This document shows, piece after piece, positions 55,215 through 64,000 of a stretch of 64,000 nucleotides of DNA (its first letter is position 1; each line of letters opens with the position of its first letter). The DNA is from Pseudidiomarina marina (GTDB lineage: Bacteria; Pseudomonadota; Gammaproteobacteria; Enterobacterales; Alteromonadaceae). The notes under the pieces were generated by a model, which saw only the letters and a list, made by a program, of their open reading frames with translations, was not told the origin of the DNA and ran no database searches. The stretch is taken from contig NZ_PIPZ01000003.1 in NCBI RefSeq assembly GCF_003987045.1, positions 186,001-250,000 on the forward strand, written 5' to 3'. The translations under genes were made by a program, and so were the position numbers.

Positions 55215-58200
55215 ATGAGTCAGCTTACCCCAGGATTTATAGTTGCCCATAGCCATCGGTTACAGGATTTAACCGACCTTGTGGTATCAATGAATCGTCA
55301 CTATCCCATCGGCGTTTTAGATAGCGAGACCATATTGGTTCAATCCAATGGTATTGCTCAGTGGCTAAAGCAGCATCTTGCTCGCGATCTAGGTATTGCA
55401 GCGATGGTTGATGTGACCTTACCGGCACGATTTCAATGGCAGGCTTATCGCGCGGTATTGGGCAATGATCTGCCGCGGCATTCACCATTCGATAAAGATC
55501 GTCTAACCTGGCGAATTTTACGCATTCTACCGCAACATCTTAACGAACCTGAGTTTGAGCCGTTACGGCGCTATATGGCTGATGATTTGGAACAGCGAAA
55601 ATGTTTCCAGTTAAGCGAACGCCTTGCCGATTTATATGATCAGTACCAAATTTATCGCGCCGACTGGCTAAGCGATTGGGCGGCTGGTGGCTCATTAGCG
55701 GTCTCCGATGGCCAAGCATGGCAACCGTTATTGTGGCGTTATTTATTGGCCGATGTCGGTGATTCGCGCTGGAATAACCGCGCCTATTTACACCAAAAAT
55801 TTATCGACACCTGTCGCGAACGCGCAGCTGGCCAGCGACCGTCTAATTTACCACCGCGGGTGGTGGTGTTTGGTATCTCCAGTTTGCCGAAGCAAACGCT
55901 CGAGGTGTTACAGGCTCTGAGCCGGTTCACGCAAGTGGTTTTGTGTGTGCACAACCCCTGTCAGTATTACTGGGCTGATATCATTGACGGTAAAGACATT
56001 TACGACAAGGAAGTGAAAGCACGCCATCAACGTCGTCATCAGCGCCCAGATTCTGTGAATACCGATGAGCTGCACGCATATAGTCACCCGCTACTAGCAT
56101 CCTGGGGTAAACAAGGGCGCGACTATATTCGATTACTCGATTTCTTTGATGAAACGAACGAATTGCGTCATGAATTTCCGACGTTAAAACTTGATATGTT
56201 TGAGCAAACGTTGCCGGAAAAACCATCCGTTCTCGACGCGATTCGCTATGATATTTTACATCTCAACTCGCCTCATGAAGCGCAACAACAGTGGCAAGGT
56301 ATTGTTTTAGATGATAGCGCGATCCAATTTCACTGTGCCCACAGCCCGCAACGCGAAGTCGAAATTCTACACGATCAGTTATTGGCACGATTTGCGGCTG
56401 ACCCGAGTTTAAAGCCTCGTGATGTCATGGTTATGGTACCCGATATCGATCAGTATGCACCGCATATTGATGCCGTGTTCGGACGTTACGAGCGCGATGA
56501 TGCAAGATGTATTCCGTATAGTTTAGCCGACCAAGGCGCACGGCATCAGCATCCGATGCTAATCGCGCTGGAATATATCTTGACCATTGGCCAGCAACGC
56601 GCAAACGCCAGTGAGTTGTTCGATTTGTTGCAAGTAACCGCCATTCAAAAACGGTTTGGCCTTCATGCCGATCAATTAACCACCCTACAACGGTGGATTG
56701 ATGCATCGGGTATACGGTGGGCGCTAGATGAGCATCATCGGGCACAATTACAGTTGCCCGCTGAACACCAAAACACTTGGCTGTTTGGATTACAGCGCAT
56801 GCTATTTGGGTATGCCGTTGGAGAAGTGGAAGGTTTTGACCCTGGCTGGCAGCAGATTGAACCATTGGTTGATGTTGGTGGCTTGGACGCGGATATCGTT
56901 GGCGCATTACATCAGTTCGTCATGGTGTTGAACGAACATTTTGAGCAAGCCAGACAAGAACGCACACCGGTGCAATGGGCAACCTATCTCAATGCATTGC
57001 TCGGGCGCTTGTTTTTGCCTGAATCCGACGCCGACGTCGTTTTGCTGAACCGACTTCAGCAACGCTTACAAGAATGGCTGGAAGCGACGCAAAGTGCCGC
57101 CCTTGATGAGCCGGTTGCACTAACTGTTGTGCTCGAAAGTTGGTTCAGCCAAGTCGATGAGCCCAGCTTGAACCAACGCTTCTTAGCGGGTCGCGTTAAC
57201 TTTGCAACGCTAATGCCTATGCGTGCTATCCCGTTTAAATATGTTTGTTTATTGGGAATGAACGACGGTGACTATCCGCGTACCCAGAAGCCATTCGATT
57301 TTGATTTAATGGCGCGCGACTATCGGCCCGGTGACCGTTCTCGCCGTGAAGATGATCGTTACCTATTTTTGGAAGCTATTTTGTCCGCCCAGCAGTTGCT
57401 ATATATCAGCTGGCAAGGAAGAAGCATTCGTGACAACAGCGAAAAGCCGCCGTCAGTATTAGTCAGCCAATTTCTCGAGCACATTCAGCAGGTATATGGC
57501 GAGCGCAGTGATGGCAACGCCTGGGTAGTCGAGCATCGACTGCAGCCTTTCCATCGCGATTATTTCAAACTGTCACAGCCACAGCTGAATGACTTATTTA
57601 GTTTCGCTGAAGAGTGGCATGTTGTGCACGGCGAATCGGCAACGGATGCGCCACGAAAACAGCAGCTTACTGAGTGGGTGCCGCCTCGCGCTCTGACAGT
57701 AAAACAACTCAGTGACTTCATGAAGGAATCGGCAAAACTGTTTACCCAGGTACGCCTCAATACCTATTTACAGGAACAAACGCATACACTTCGAGATGAA
57801 GAGCGATTTGCACTTGATGGTTTAGAGCGCTGGCAACTGCTTCAACCAACGTTACAGCAAGCTATGCGATGTCTACGTGAACAACACGATGTCGCGAAAG
57901 CCGAAGCAACTATTGCTGCCATGCTCGAACGCTATCAGCGCGCTGGCGAACTACCACTTGGTGCGTCCGGTTTATTCATGCGGGATAATTTGCTTGCCGA
58001 CACGCAAGGCTTGTTAGAACGAGCCAGCAGTTTTTTTGATGTTTATCGCGAGCAGATTGGAACGGTGCAAGTTGCCCATAAATTTGCGAATGGACTAAGC
58101 GTTGAAGCAACCTTTGCATCACTTCAGCAGAACAGCCGAGGTGAGCGACTCTGGCTGCAGGTTACGCCATCGGTTATTGTTGATAGCAATCGCAAAGCGT

Positions 58201-58685
58201 ATCGCCCGCGTCCGCAGCATGCGGTGAAGTTATGGCTAGAGCATCTATTACTCAACACGCTTCATATGACACGCAGTTGCCTATTGGGACGCGAGGGCGT
58301 GATTGAATTCGCGCCCATGAAACAACAACAAGCGCTGGAATTGCTAACTGTTGTGATGCATTGGGTTCACGCAGGGCTTCAGCAGCCACTGCCATTGGAA
58401 TTAGAAACCGCATTTGAGGGAATCAAGGAAAATCACAAAGACTGGCAACAGGCTTTTGCGCAAGAATCTGTCAATGCCATCCATCCAAAAGCTCAGGAAT
58501 TCTATGATGAATCAGGGTTCAATCACACCGCACAAAAGTTACGAGCAGTCTATACGGCGCGCTACTTCCCTGACTATGCCAGTTTGACGGCAACCGATAC
58601 ATTGAATGATATGGCGCAAGCGCTGTATCAACCAATGATGCAGCATTTATTTCTGAGCATGCCAACAACGGAGGTGGCAGGGTGA
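55215..58685 (+). CDS. recC: Exodeoxyribonuclease V subunit gamma (RecC)
   Basis: A 1156-residue RecC subunit. It begins PGFIVAHSHRLQDLTDLVV and has LVQSNGIAQWLKQHLA, MVPDIDQYAPHIDAVF, GRVNFATLMPMRAIPFKYVCLLGMNDGDYPR and FDLMARDYRPGDRSRREDDRYLFLEA, all RecC blocks. RecC holds the complex together and recognises the Chi sequence. The gene order is recC-recB-recD with a 4-base overlap to recB; the ptrA gene found between recC and recB in E. coli is absent. Confidence 0.96.
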   Translation: MSQLTPGFIVAHSHRLQDLTDLVVSMNRHYPIGVLDSETILVQSNGIAQWLKQHLARDLGIAAMVDVTLPARFQWQAYRAVLGNDLPRHSPFDKDRLTWRILRILPQHLNEPEFEPLRRYMADDLEQRKCFQLSERLADLYDQYQIYRADWLSDWAAGGSLAVSDGQAWQPLLWRYLLADVGDSRWNNRAYLHQKFIDTCRERAAGQRPSNLPPRVVVFGISSLPKQTLEVLQALSRFTQVVLCVHNPCQYYWADIIDGKDIYDKEVKARHQRRHQRPDSVNTDELHAYSHPLLASWGKQGRDYIRLLDFFDETNELRHEFPTLKLDMFEQTLPEKPSVLDAIRYDILHLNSPHEAQQQWQGIVLDDSAIQFHCAHSPQREVEILHDQLLARFAADPSLKPRDVMVMVPDIDQYAPHIDAVFGRYERDDARCIPYSLADQGARHQHPMLIALEYILTIGQQRANASELFDLLQVTAIQKRFGLHADQLTTLQRWIDASGIRWALDEHHRAQLQLPAEHQNTWLFGLQRMLFGYAVGEVEGFDPGWQQIEPLVDVGGLDADIVGALHQFVMVLNEHFEQARQERTPVQWATYLNALLGRLFLPESDADVVLLNRLQQRLQEWLEATQSAALDEPVALTVVLESWFSQVDEPSLNQRFLAGRVNFATLMPMRAIPFKYVCLLGMNDGDYPRTQKPFDFDLMARDYRPGDRSRREDDRYLFLEAILSAQQLLYISWQGRSIRDNSEKPPSVLVSQFLEHIQQVYGERSDGNAWVVEHRLQPFHRDYFKLSQPQLNDLFSFAEEWHVVHGESATDAPRKQQLTEWVPPRALTVKQLSDFMKESAKLFTQVRLNTYLQEQTHTLRDEERFALDGLERWQLLQPTLQQAMRCLREQHDVAKAEATIAAMLERYQRAGELPLGASGLFMRDNLLADTQGLLERASSFFDVYREQIGTVQVAHKFANGLSVEATFASLQQNSRGERLWLQVTPSVIVDSNRKAYRPRPQHAVKLWLEHLLLNTLHMTRSCLLGREGVIEFAPMKQQQALELLTVVMHWVHAGLQQPLPLELETAFEGIKENHKDWQQAFAQESVNAIHPKAQEFYDESGFNHTAQKLRAVYTARYFPDYASLTATDTLNDMAQALYQPMMQHLFLSMPTTEVAG

Positions 58686-61600
58686 GTGCCATTAATAAAT
58701 TACAGCCGTTGACGTTTCCACTCGAGGGCAGTCGGTTAATTGAAGCAAGTGCCGGTACGGGTAAAACCTATACCATTGCAGCGCTTTATTTACGTTTAGT
58801 GCTTGGCCACGAATGCCAACGTTGTTATACCCCAGATGAAATTTTAGTCGTAACCTTTACCGATGCAGCAACCGAAGAGCTACGCAATCGAATTCGCGCT
58901 AATTTGAGTGAAGCTGCCGCCTACTTCCGTGGCGATATTGATGTACGCGATGGCTTTTTGCAGGCTTTGAAAGCGGCGTACGCCGTGGATGAATTGGCCG
59001 GCTATGCTCGCTTACTTGATTTGGCGGCGCAAGCAATGGACGAAGCTGCAGTACATACCATTCATGGTTGGTGTAACCGGATGTTGCGTGAGCATGCTTT
59101 TGCCAGTGGTAGCTTGTTTACGCAGCAACTAAATACCGATACTCAGGCACTGTGGCAGCAAGTTAGTGAAGACTATTGGCGGACATTTATTAGTGTTTAC
59201 ACTGAAGCCGAGCTACAACAATATCAGCTTGTCATCAATGAGTTTGCCGATCCTGAAGCATTGTTGAACGCGGTTAGACCGATCTTGAATCATGGTCAGC
59301 CAAGTAGCCTATCAGCGCCATCTGCTGTGTTACAAAAAACGATGCAAGCACAGCAGGCAATTCGAGACAATTTTCACCATGCCAGTTGGCCACAATGGAT
59401 TGAAGAAGGCGAAGCGATTTTAGCTAAACTGCGCGACGAAAAACGCCTAAATGGCAATAAAATGCGTGTTGATTCGGTCGCTAAATGGCTGGCGCAGCTG
59501 CGCGAGTGGGCGACGTCGTTGCACCAAGCGAATGCGCCGCTAGTGCCAAGTTTTGAGCCGAAAACAGGGTGGGATCGGTTCACTATGGGTGGCTTCCAAG
59601 ATGCGCTGAAAGGGGACGTGCCTGAGCACCCCTTATGGCAACAACTCACTGCATTAAGAGAAGCGTTTGAAAACATCCCAACGCCTCGCTCTGGGCTACT
59701 GCAACACGCCGCACAATGGTTTCAAAAGCGCTTCGCTACGCTACAGCAACAACGTGCCGAAATGGGTTTTGATGACATGCTGACCCGATTGCGTTATGCG
59801 TTATATGGTGAGTTTGGAGACGCGCTTGCAGATACCATTCGGCAACAGTTTCCAATTTCTATGGTTGATGAATTTCAGGATACCGACCCAGTTCAATACG
59901 CGATATTTGATAAGGTATATCAGCTTGAAACGCCCCAGGCAGGTACGGGAATATTCCTAATTGGTGACCCGAAGCAGGCCATTTATTCATTTCGCAATGC
60001 TGATATCCATACGTATCTAAAAGCCCGTACCGCGACCAGCGGTCGGCATTACACCTTGGCAACCAATTATCGCTCGACTCAAGCGATGGTTGATGCAAGT
60101 AATGCGTTGTTTTTAGAGGCAAAAGAAACGCCGAAGGGGCCATTTCATTTTCGCGATCCAGCCTCAGGAGACGATCCATTACCATTTATACCGGTATCGG
60201 CAAACGGATTGAAACAGCGTTTTGAAATTGATGGTGTTGCGCCCGCCGCTTTACAGTTCGATTGTTATACGGCTGAAGGCAAGCAAAATAATGCTAATCT
60301 CAACGCAATAATGGCTAATTGGCATGCTGAACATATTGCGCAGTTGCTCAACAACCCGCAGGCTGGCTTTGTTGAGAACGGCGAGTTACAGCGCGTTAAA
60401 CCGAGCGATGTGGCGGTGTTGGTAAATAGCGGCGTAGAAGCGAAAATTATTCGTCAGGCGTTACGCGAGCGCGGTATTCAAAGCGTTTACTTATCTGACC
60501 GTGATTCGGTGTTTAGTAGCCCACTTGCAGTGGAATTGTTGCGGGTATTGCAAGCTTGCGCACAACCGCGCGACCCGAGCTTATTGCGAGCCGCTTTAGT
60601 CAGTCGGTTGTTGGATTTGTCGTTGACCGACATTGACCTAACTCTGAATGATGAACTGCGTTGGGATAGTTTTGCAGAGCGCTTTTTGGCTTATCACCTG
60701 CGCTGGCAATATCATGGCGTTCTCGCCATGATTCAGCGCTTACTGCATGACTATGACGTTCCAGCTCGATTACTGCGCGAAGTAGACGGTGAACGGCAAC
60801 TGACGGATTTGTTACATATCACCGAACTACTGCAGCAACAGGCTGCTGTTAGCGAGGGCATGTCAGGTATTCTGCGCTATTTAGCTGAGCATATTGAGTT
60901 GGCGCGAGAAGGAAGTAGCACTGATTCAAAAGAGCAACAGGTGCGTCTAGAAAGTGATAGCCAATTGGTACAAGTTATCACGATTCATAAATCGAAAGGC
61001 TTGCAGTATCCGTTGGTTTATTTGCCATTTATTGCTTGCACGAAAACAAAGGATAAGCGAGTTCGATTCCCAGCTGTTTATCACGATAGCGATGGCAATA
61101 TTCAGGTTGCGCTTGCCGGTGACGATGAAACCATTGCGGCGAAGCTTGACCAAGAACGACTCGAGGAAGATATTCGCAAACTTTACGTGGCTGTTACCCG
61201 AGCTCAGTTTGCTACGTTTATTGGTTTGGCGCCGTTTAATACGCTTCACGATACCGCGATTAATTATGTGCTAAGTGGCGGTAGCCAGCTGGAGTTGAGC
61301 CAATGGCAACCGCCTTTGCATTGTCATCGTAATGACGTTGCTGACGACATCGCACAGACGTGGTATCAGCCATCACAGGCTGCTCAAACAGCAATCAATT
61401 ATTGTCGAATGCCAGCAAGCTTTCGTTTCGAGAGCTGGTGGGTCGCGAGCTACAGTGCATTGAAGTACGGTGATTGGGTAGCTGTTGATGATGTCAATAG
61501 TGCGAATGCGCTTGAAGAACAACATGATCAGCAGCCAGTGCAACTAACGGCACCAAGTTTAGATACGATACATGGTTTTCCGAAAGGTGCGGATGCCGGT

Positions 61601-62302
61601 ACGTATTTACATAACCTACTCGAGGATGCAGCCGAAGAAGGTTTCGCACTGCTACACGAAAACCCAGCCAAATTGCAGGAATTTGTAGTTGAGCGCTCGC
61701 AACTCGAACCTTGGGCAGCTCACCAAGAAGTGTTAACGCATTGGTTAGCGACAATGCTTGCAAAACCGATGCATTTCAATGGGACCGAAATGAGGTTGGC
61801 TGACTTGCAGAAACTTAAAGCGGAGCCCGAATTTTGGTTTCCTGCGCCCGAGCTCGATGCACAGCGTATTGATGCGTTAGTTCGTGAACAGGTATTGCGC
61901 GGCTATGACCGTCCGAAAGTGCTACCGATGCAATTAAACGGCATGCTTAAAGGCTTTATCGATTTGGTGTTTGAACACAACGGGAAATATTACGTTGCTG
62001 ATTATAAATCAAATTATTTAGGTCCAAACGAAATGGCATACACTGCGGATGCAATGCGCGACAAAATCTTGAGCAGCCGATATGACCTTCAGTACGTCAT
62101 CTATTTAGTTGCGCTGCATAAGCTTCTCGGCGTACGTCTTGGCGAACTCTATGATTACGATCAGCATGTTGGTGGTGCGGTGTATTTGTTTTTACGTGGT
62201 ATCGAAGCACCGTCTGCGGGCGTTTTTTATGACAAACCGCCGCGGCAGTTGATTGAGCAATTAGCCGAGCTATTTAGCGTGGCGGAGGTGTTACCATGCT
62301 AG
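58682..62302 (+). CDS. recB: Exodeoxyribonuclease V subunit beta (RecB)
   Basis: A 1206-residue helicase-nuclease. The SF1 helicase N-terminus has Walker A IEASAGTGKTYTIAAL (about residues 20-35), VVTFTDAATEELRNRI, MVDEFQDTDPVQYAIF (motif II), LATNYRSTQAMV and IHKSKGLQYPLVYLPF. The C-terminal nuclease domain has LKGFIDLVFEHNGKYYVADYKSN with the Asp-Asp-Lys active site. It is the 3'-5' motor and the only nuclease of RecBCD. The GTG start at 58682 overlaps the recC stop; the end overlaps recD by 7 bases. Confidence 0.97.
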   Translation: MSAINKLQPLTFPLEGSRLIEASAGTGKTYTIAALYLRLVLGHECQRCYTPDEILVVTFTDAATEELRNRIRANLSEAAAYFRGDIDVRDGFLQALKAAYAVDELAGYARLLDLAAQAMDEAAVHTIHGWCNRMLREHAFASGSLFTQQLNTDTQALWQQVSEDYWRTFISVYTEAELQQYQLVINEFADPEALLNAVRPILNHGQPSSLSAPSAVLQKTMQAQQAIRDNFHHASWPQWIEEGEAILAKLRDEKRLNGNKMRVDSVAKWLAQLREWATSLHQANAPLVPSFEPKTGWDRFTMGGFQDALKGDVPEHPLWQQLTALREAFENIPTPRSGLLQHAAQWFQKRFATLQQQRAEMGFDDMLTRLRYALYGEFGDALADTIRQQFPISMVDEFQDTDPVQYAIFDKVYQLETPQAGTGIFLIGDPKQAIYSFRNADIHTYLKARTATSGRHYTLATNYRSTQAMVDASNALFLEAKETPKGPFHFRDPASGDDPLPFIPVSANGLKQRFEIDGVAPAALQFDCYTAEGKQNNANLNAIMANWHAEHIAQLLNNPQAGFVENGELQRVKPSDVAVLVNSGVEAKIIRQALRERGIQSVYLSDRDSVFSSPLAVELLRVLQACAQPRDPSLLRAALVSRLLDLSLTDIDLTLNDELRWDSFAERFLAYHLRWQYHGVLAMIQRLLHDYDVPARLLREVDGERQLTDLLHITELLQQQAAVSEGMSGILRYLAEHIELAREGSSTDSKEQQVRLESDSQLVQVITIHKSKGLQYPLVYLPFIACTKTKDKRVRFPAVYHDSDGNIQVALAGDDETIAAKLDQERLEEDIRKLYVAVTRAQFATFIGLAPFNTLHDTAINYVLSGGSQLELSQWQPPLHCHRNDVADDIAQTWYQPSQAAQTAINYCRMPASFRFESWWVASYSALKYGDWVAVDDVNSANALEEQHDQQPVQLTAPSLDTIHGFPKGADAGTYLHNLLEDAAEEGFALLHENPAKLQEFVVERSQLEPWAAHQEVLTHWLATMLAKPMHFNGTEMRLADLQKLKAEPEFWFPAPELDAQRIDALVREQVLRGYDRPKVLPMQLNGMLKGFIDLVFEHNGKYYVADYKSNYLGPNEMAYTADAMRDKILSSRYDLQYVIYLVALHKLLGVRLGELYDYDQHVGGAVYLFLRGIEAPSAGVFYDKPPRQLIEQLAELFSVAEVLPC

Positions 62303-64000
62303 CGCAATTGCAACTTTGGTATCAGCATGGTTGGATACGCGCGATTGATCTCAGCCTTGCGCAACAACTCGCGCAGCAACTCGATGATGACCAAGCAACC
62401 GTTGTTTTACTGGCGGCGTTGGTTAGTTATCAACTGGGGCGTGGTCATCCTTGTCTTGATTTAGCACAGTTATACGCTGCACCTGAGCAAACATTGGGTT
62501 TACCGCCAGAGCATGCCAGCGTTGAGAGTTTGCAAGTTTGTCAAATGCCGCACCAAGTTTTGGCCAACGTCTCGGCGGGTATGTCGTTACAAAACGCACT
62601 TGAAGTGTTGCTTTGCTCGCCGGCAGTAAAGCCAGAAAATAGCCCTTTAGTACTCCAACAGCAGCGTTTGTATTTACGTCGTTATTTTTGTTATGAACAA
62701 CAAATTAAAACTGACTTAGCAGCGCGCATGGCATCGTTGCAACAAGTAAACCCGAAGCACTTGAAGCAAGTTTTAGATGAGTTGTTTGGTCAACAACAAA
62801 CAATCAGTTGGCAACGCACCGCTTGTGCGATGGCAATGCGCAGCTTGTTCACCATTGTAACCGGTGGGCCTGGAACTGGTAAAACCTACACCGTGGTCCG
62901 ATTGTTGGCGACTTTACAGAAGTTGCGAGGGCAGTCGGAACCGCTGCGAATTAGACTCGCTGCGCCGACCGGGAAAGCCGCCGCGCGTATGAGTGAATCC
63001 ATCGGCAATGAATTACTGACTTTAGCAAGCATTGATGATGTGAAAGCCGATATTCCAACCGAAGCTGTGACACTGCATCGATTGCTCGGAACCTTACCAA
63101 ACAGCCGTGGCTTTCGTCATAACAAGGACAACCCATTGCACACCGATGTTGTGATAATTGACGAAGCATCGATGGTAGATATTGAAATGATGGCTGCGGT
63201 GGTTCAGGCGCTGCCATCACATGCTCGACTCATTTTACTGGGTGATAAAGATCAGCTGGCCTCAGTCGAGGCTGGCGCTATATTGGGGCAGTTATGTGAA
63301 CAAGCCGAGCACGGGCACTATACGCCGGAGTTAACTAATTGGTTAAATGCGACTGCCGATGTTGCGTTGCCAGCAGATAAAACCGATGCCGATGGCGAAA
63401 ATTGGCCATACTTGCAACACACCACTATGTTTCATGAGAGTCGCCGCTTTGATCCAAACAAAGGCATTGGGAAATTAGCCGACGAAGTCAATCGACAACA
63501 GCGGACGTGGTTAGAAAAATGGCTGCGCGATAGCGACGCGATGGCCGCGGCGCAGGCAGAATTTGACAATATACGCATGCGCGCTGTCTCAAGACCCAAT
63601 CATCAGTCTGTTCAACAAATGGTTGAAGAAGGCTATGCGCCGTTATTGACATTAATTCAGGCACGGCCAGAATCGAGTAGCGCTGCTGAAACAGATGTTT
63701 GGGCGGCAGACATTCTTAAACAACTTGAGCAGTTTCAGATTCTTACCGCTGTGCGTGAAGGCGAATGGGGAATGCACCAGTTTAATCAACGTATTAGTTA
63801 TTGGTTATTTGGTGATTTAGCGGCCGATCATGGTTGGTTTGAAGGAAGACCAGTCATGGTTACCCATAACGATTACAGTCTTGATTTGCGCAATGGCGAT
63901 ATCGGCATCGTCTTGCGACGGCAACCAAATGAACCATTGCGCGTTGCCTTTGCAACGACAGAGGGCAATATACGCTGGTTGTTGCCAAGCCGTCTCACTC
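62296..64000 (+). CDS. recD: Exodeoxyribonuclease V subunit alpha (RecD), 5' part
   Basis: The frame opens at ATG 62296, overlapping the recB stop, and runs to the window edge, so about 568 residues are visible and the last part is missing. The SF1B helicase features are Walker A TGGPGTGKTYTVVRLL (about residues 190-205), LAAPTGKAAARM (motif Ia), and VVIIDEASMVD (motif II). RecD is the 5'-3' motor of RecBCD. An N-terminal domain of about 180 residues (MLAQLQLWYQHGWIRAIDLS) is as in E. coli RecD. Confidence 0.95.
   Translation, partial: MLAQLQLWYQHGWIRAIDLSLAQQLAQQLDDDQATVVLLAALVSYQLGRGHPCLDLAQLYAAPEQTLGLPPEHASVESLQVCQMPHQVLANVSAGMSLQNALEVLLCSPAVKPENSPLVLQQQRLYLRRYFCYEQQIKTDLAARMASLQQVNPKHLKQVLDELFGQQQTISWQRTACAMAMRSLFTIVTGGPGTGKTYTVVRLLATLQKLRGQSEPLRIRLAAPTGKAAARMSESIGNELLTLASIDDVKADIPTEAVTLHRLLGTLPNSRGFRHNKDNPLHTDVVIIDEASMVDIEMMAAVVQALPSHARLILLGDKDQLASVEAGAILGQLCEQAEHGHYTPELTNWLNATADVALPADKTDADGENWPYLQHTTMFHESRRFDPNKGIGKLADEVNRQQRTWLEKWLRDSDAMAAAQAEFDNIRMRAVSRPNHQSVQQMVEEGYAPLLTLIQARPESSSAAETDVWAADILKQLEQFQILTAVREGEWGMHQFNQRISYWLFGDLAADHGWFEGRPVMVTHNDYSLDLRNGDIGIVLRRQPNEPLRVAFATTEGNIRWLLPSRLT

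Noticed and set aside
55215-62302. Missing ptrA between recC and recB as a deletion
   Set aside because: Overlapping recC-recB without ptrA is the usual arrangement in many gammaproteobacteria, so it is not a loss specific to this strain.

Overview
This window is almost entirely gammaproteobacterial core chromosome. Order and content (gmk-rpoZ-spoT, trmH-recG, ubiE-ubiJ-ubiB-tatABC-tatD, gppA-like/rhlB/trxA/rho, ubiD-fre, recC-recB-recD, MetJ-type operators) point to a marine Alteromonadales bacterium. Protein flavour and moderate GC suggest the Idiomarina/Pseudidiomarina group, but that is a judgement from memory, not a database result. No rRNA, tRNA, CRISPR array, insertion sequence, prophage or origin was found. 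The longest stretch without a protein gene is the roughly 240-base rho leader.

Layout. 0-9.3 kb: the 5' part of a FecA-like TonB receptor behind a Fur-like operator; EVE-domain protein; LLM flavin oxidoreductase plus amino-acid permease; a membrane GAF-PAS-LOV-GGDEF-EAL protein; and a yajQ / methyltransferase / dGTPase-like operon. 9.3-12.8 kb: methionine branch (MetX-like acyltransferase, stand-alone homoserine dehydrogenase, MetY) with met boxes at both transcription units. 12.8-18.6 kb: lipoprotein hydrolase, CRY-DASH-type photolyase, old-yellow-enzyme homologue, LemA/M48 protease pair. 18.6-22.1 kb: gmk, rpoZ, spoT, ridA. 22.1-28.9 kb: a block separating spoT from trmH-recG, with a NhaC-family transporter (probable MetT, three met boxes), an acetyltransferase-nitrilase fusion with an apparent frameshift near its start, an acyl-CoA ligase, an M20 amidohydrolase and a pseudouridine synthase.

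28.9-47.7 kb: trmH, recG, ubiquinone genes ubiE/J/B, Tat translocase, tatD, a 7TMR-DISM diguanylate cyclase, hemB, gppA-like, rhlB, trxA, rho, a membrane-anchored EEP hydrolase, ubiD and fre. 47.7-52.6 kb: a thiamine acquisition operon headed by a TPP riboswitch (outer-membrane receptor, PnuT-type permease, thiamine-kinase-like protein, and an MFS carrier of unknown substrate). 52.6-55.1 kb: small membrane protein, Dps, TrhO, DUF442-like lipoprotein. 55.2 kb to the end: recC, recB and the 5' part of recD.

Three themes tie genes together: MetJ control of methionine synthesis and a probable methionine importer; TPP control of thiamine import and phosphorylation; and blue light / c-di-GMP (a LOV protein with intact photoactive cysteine, YajQ, a second diguanylate cyclase, a CRY-DASH photolyase). 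I did not find an obviously new multi-gene system. The best leads are the LOV protein, the thiamine operon with its odd kinase and MFS members, the MetJ-controlled block inside the spoT-trmH interval, and the apparent one-base deletion near 23.6 kb.
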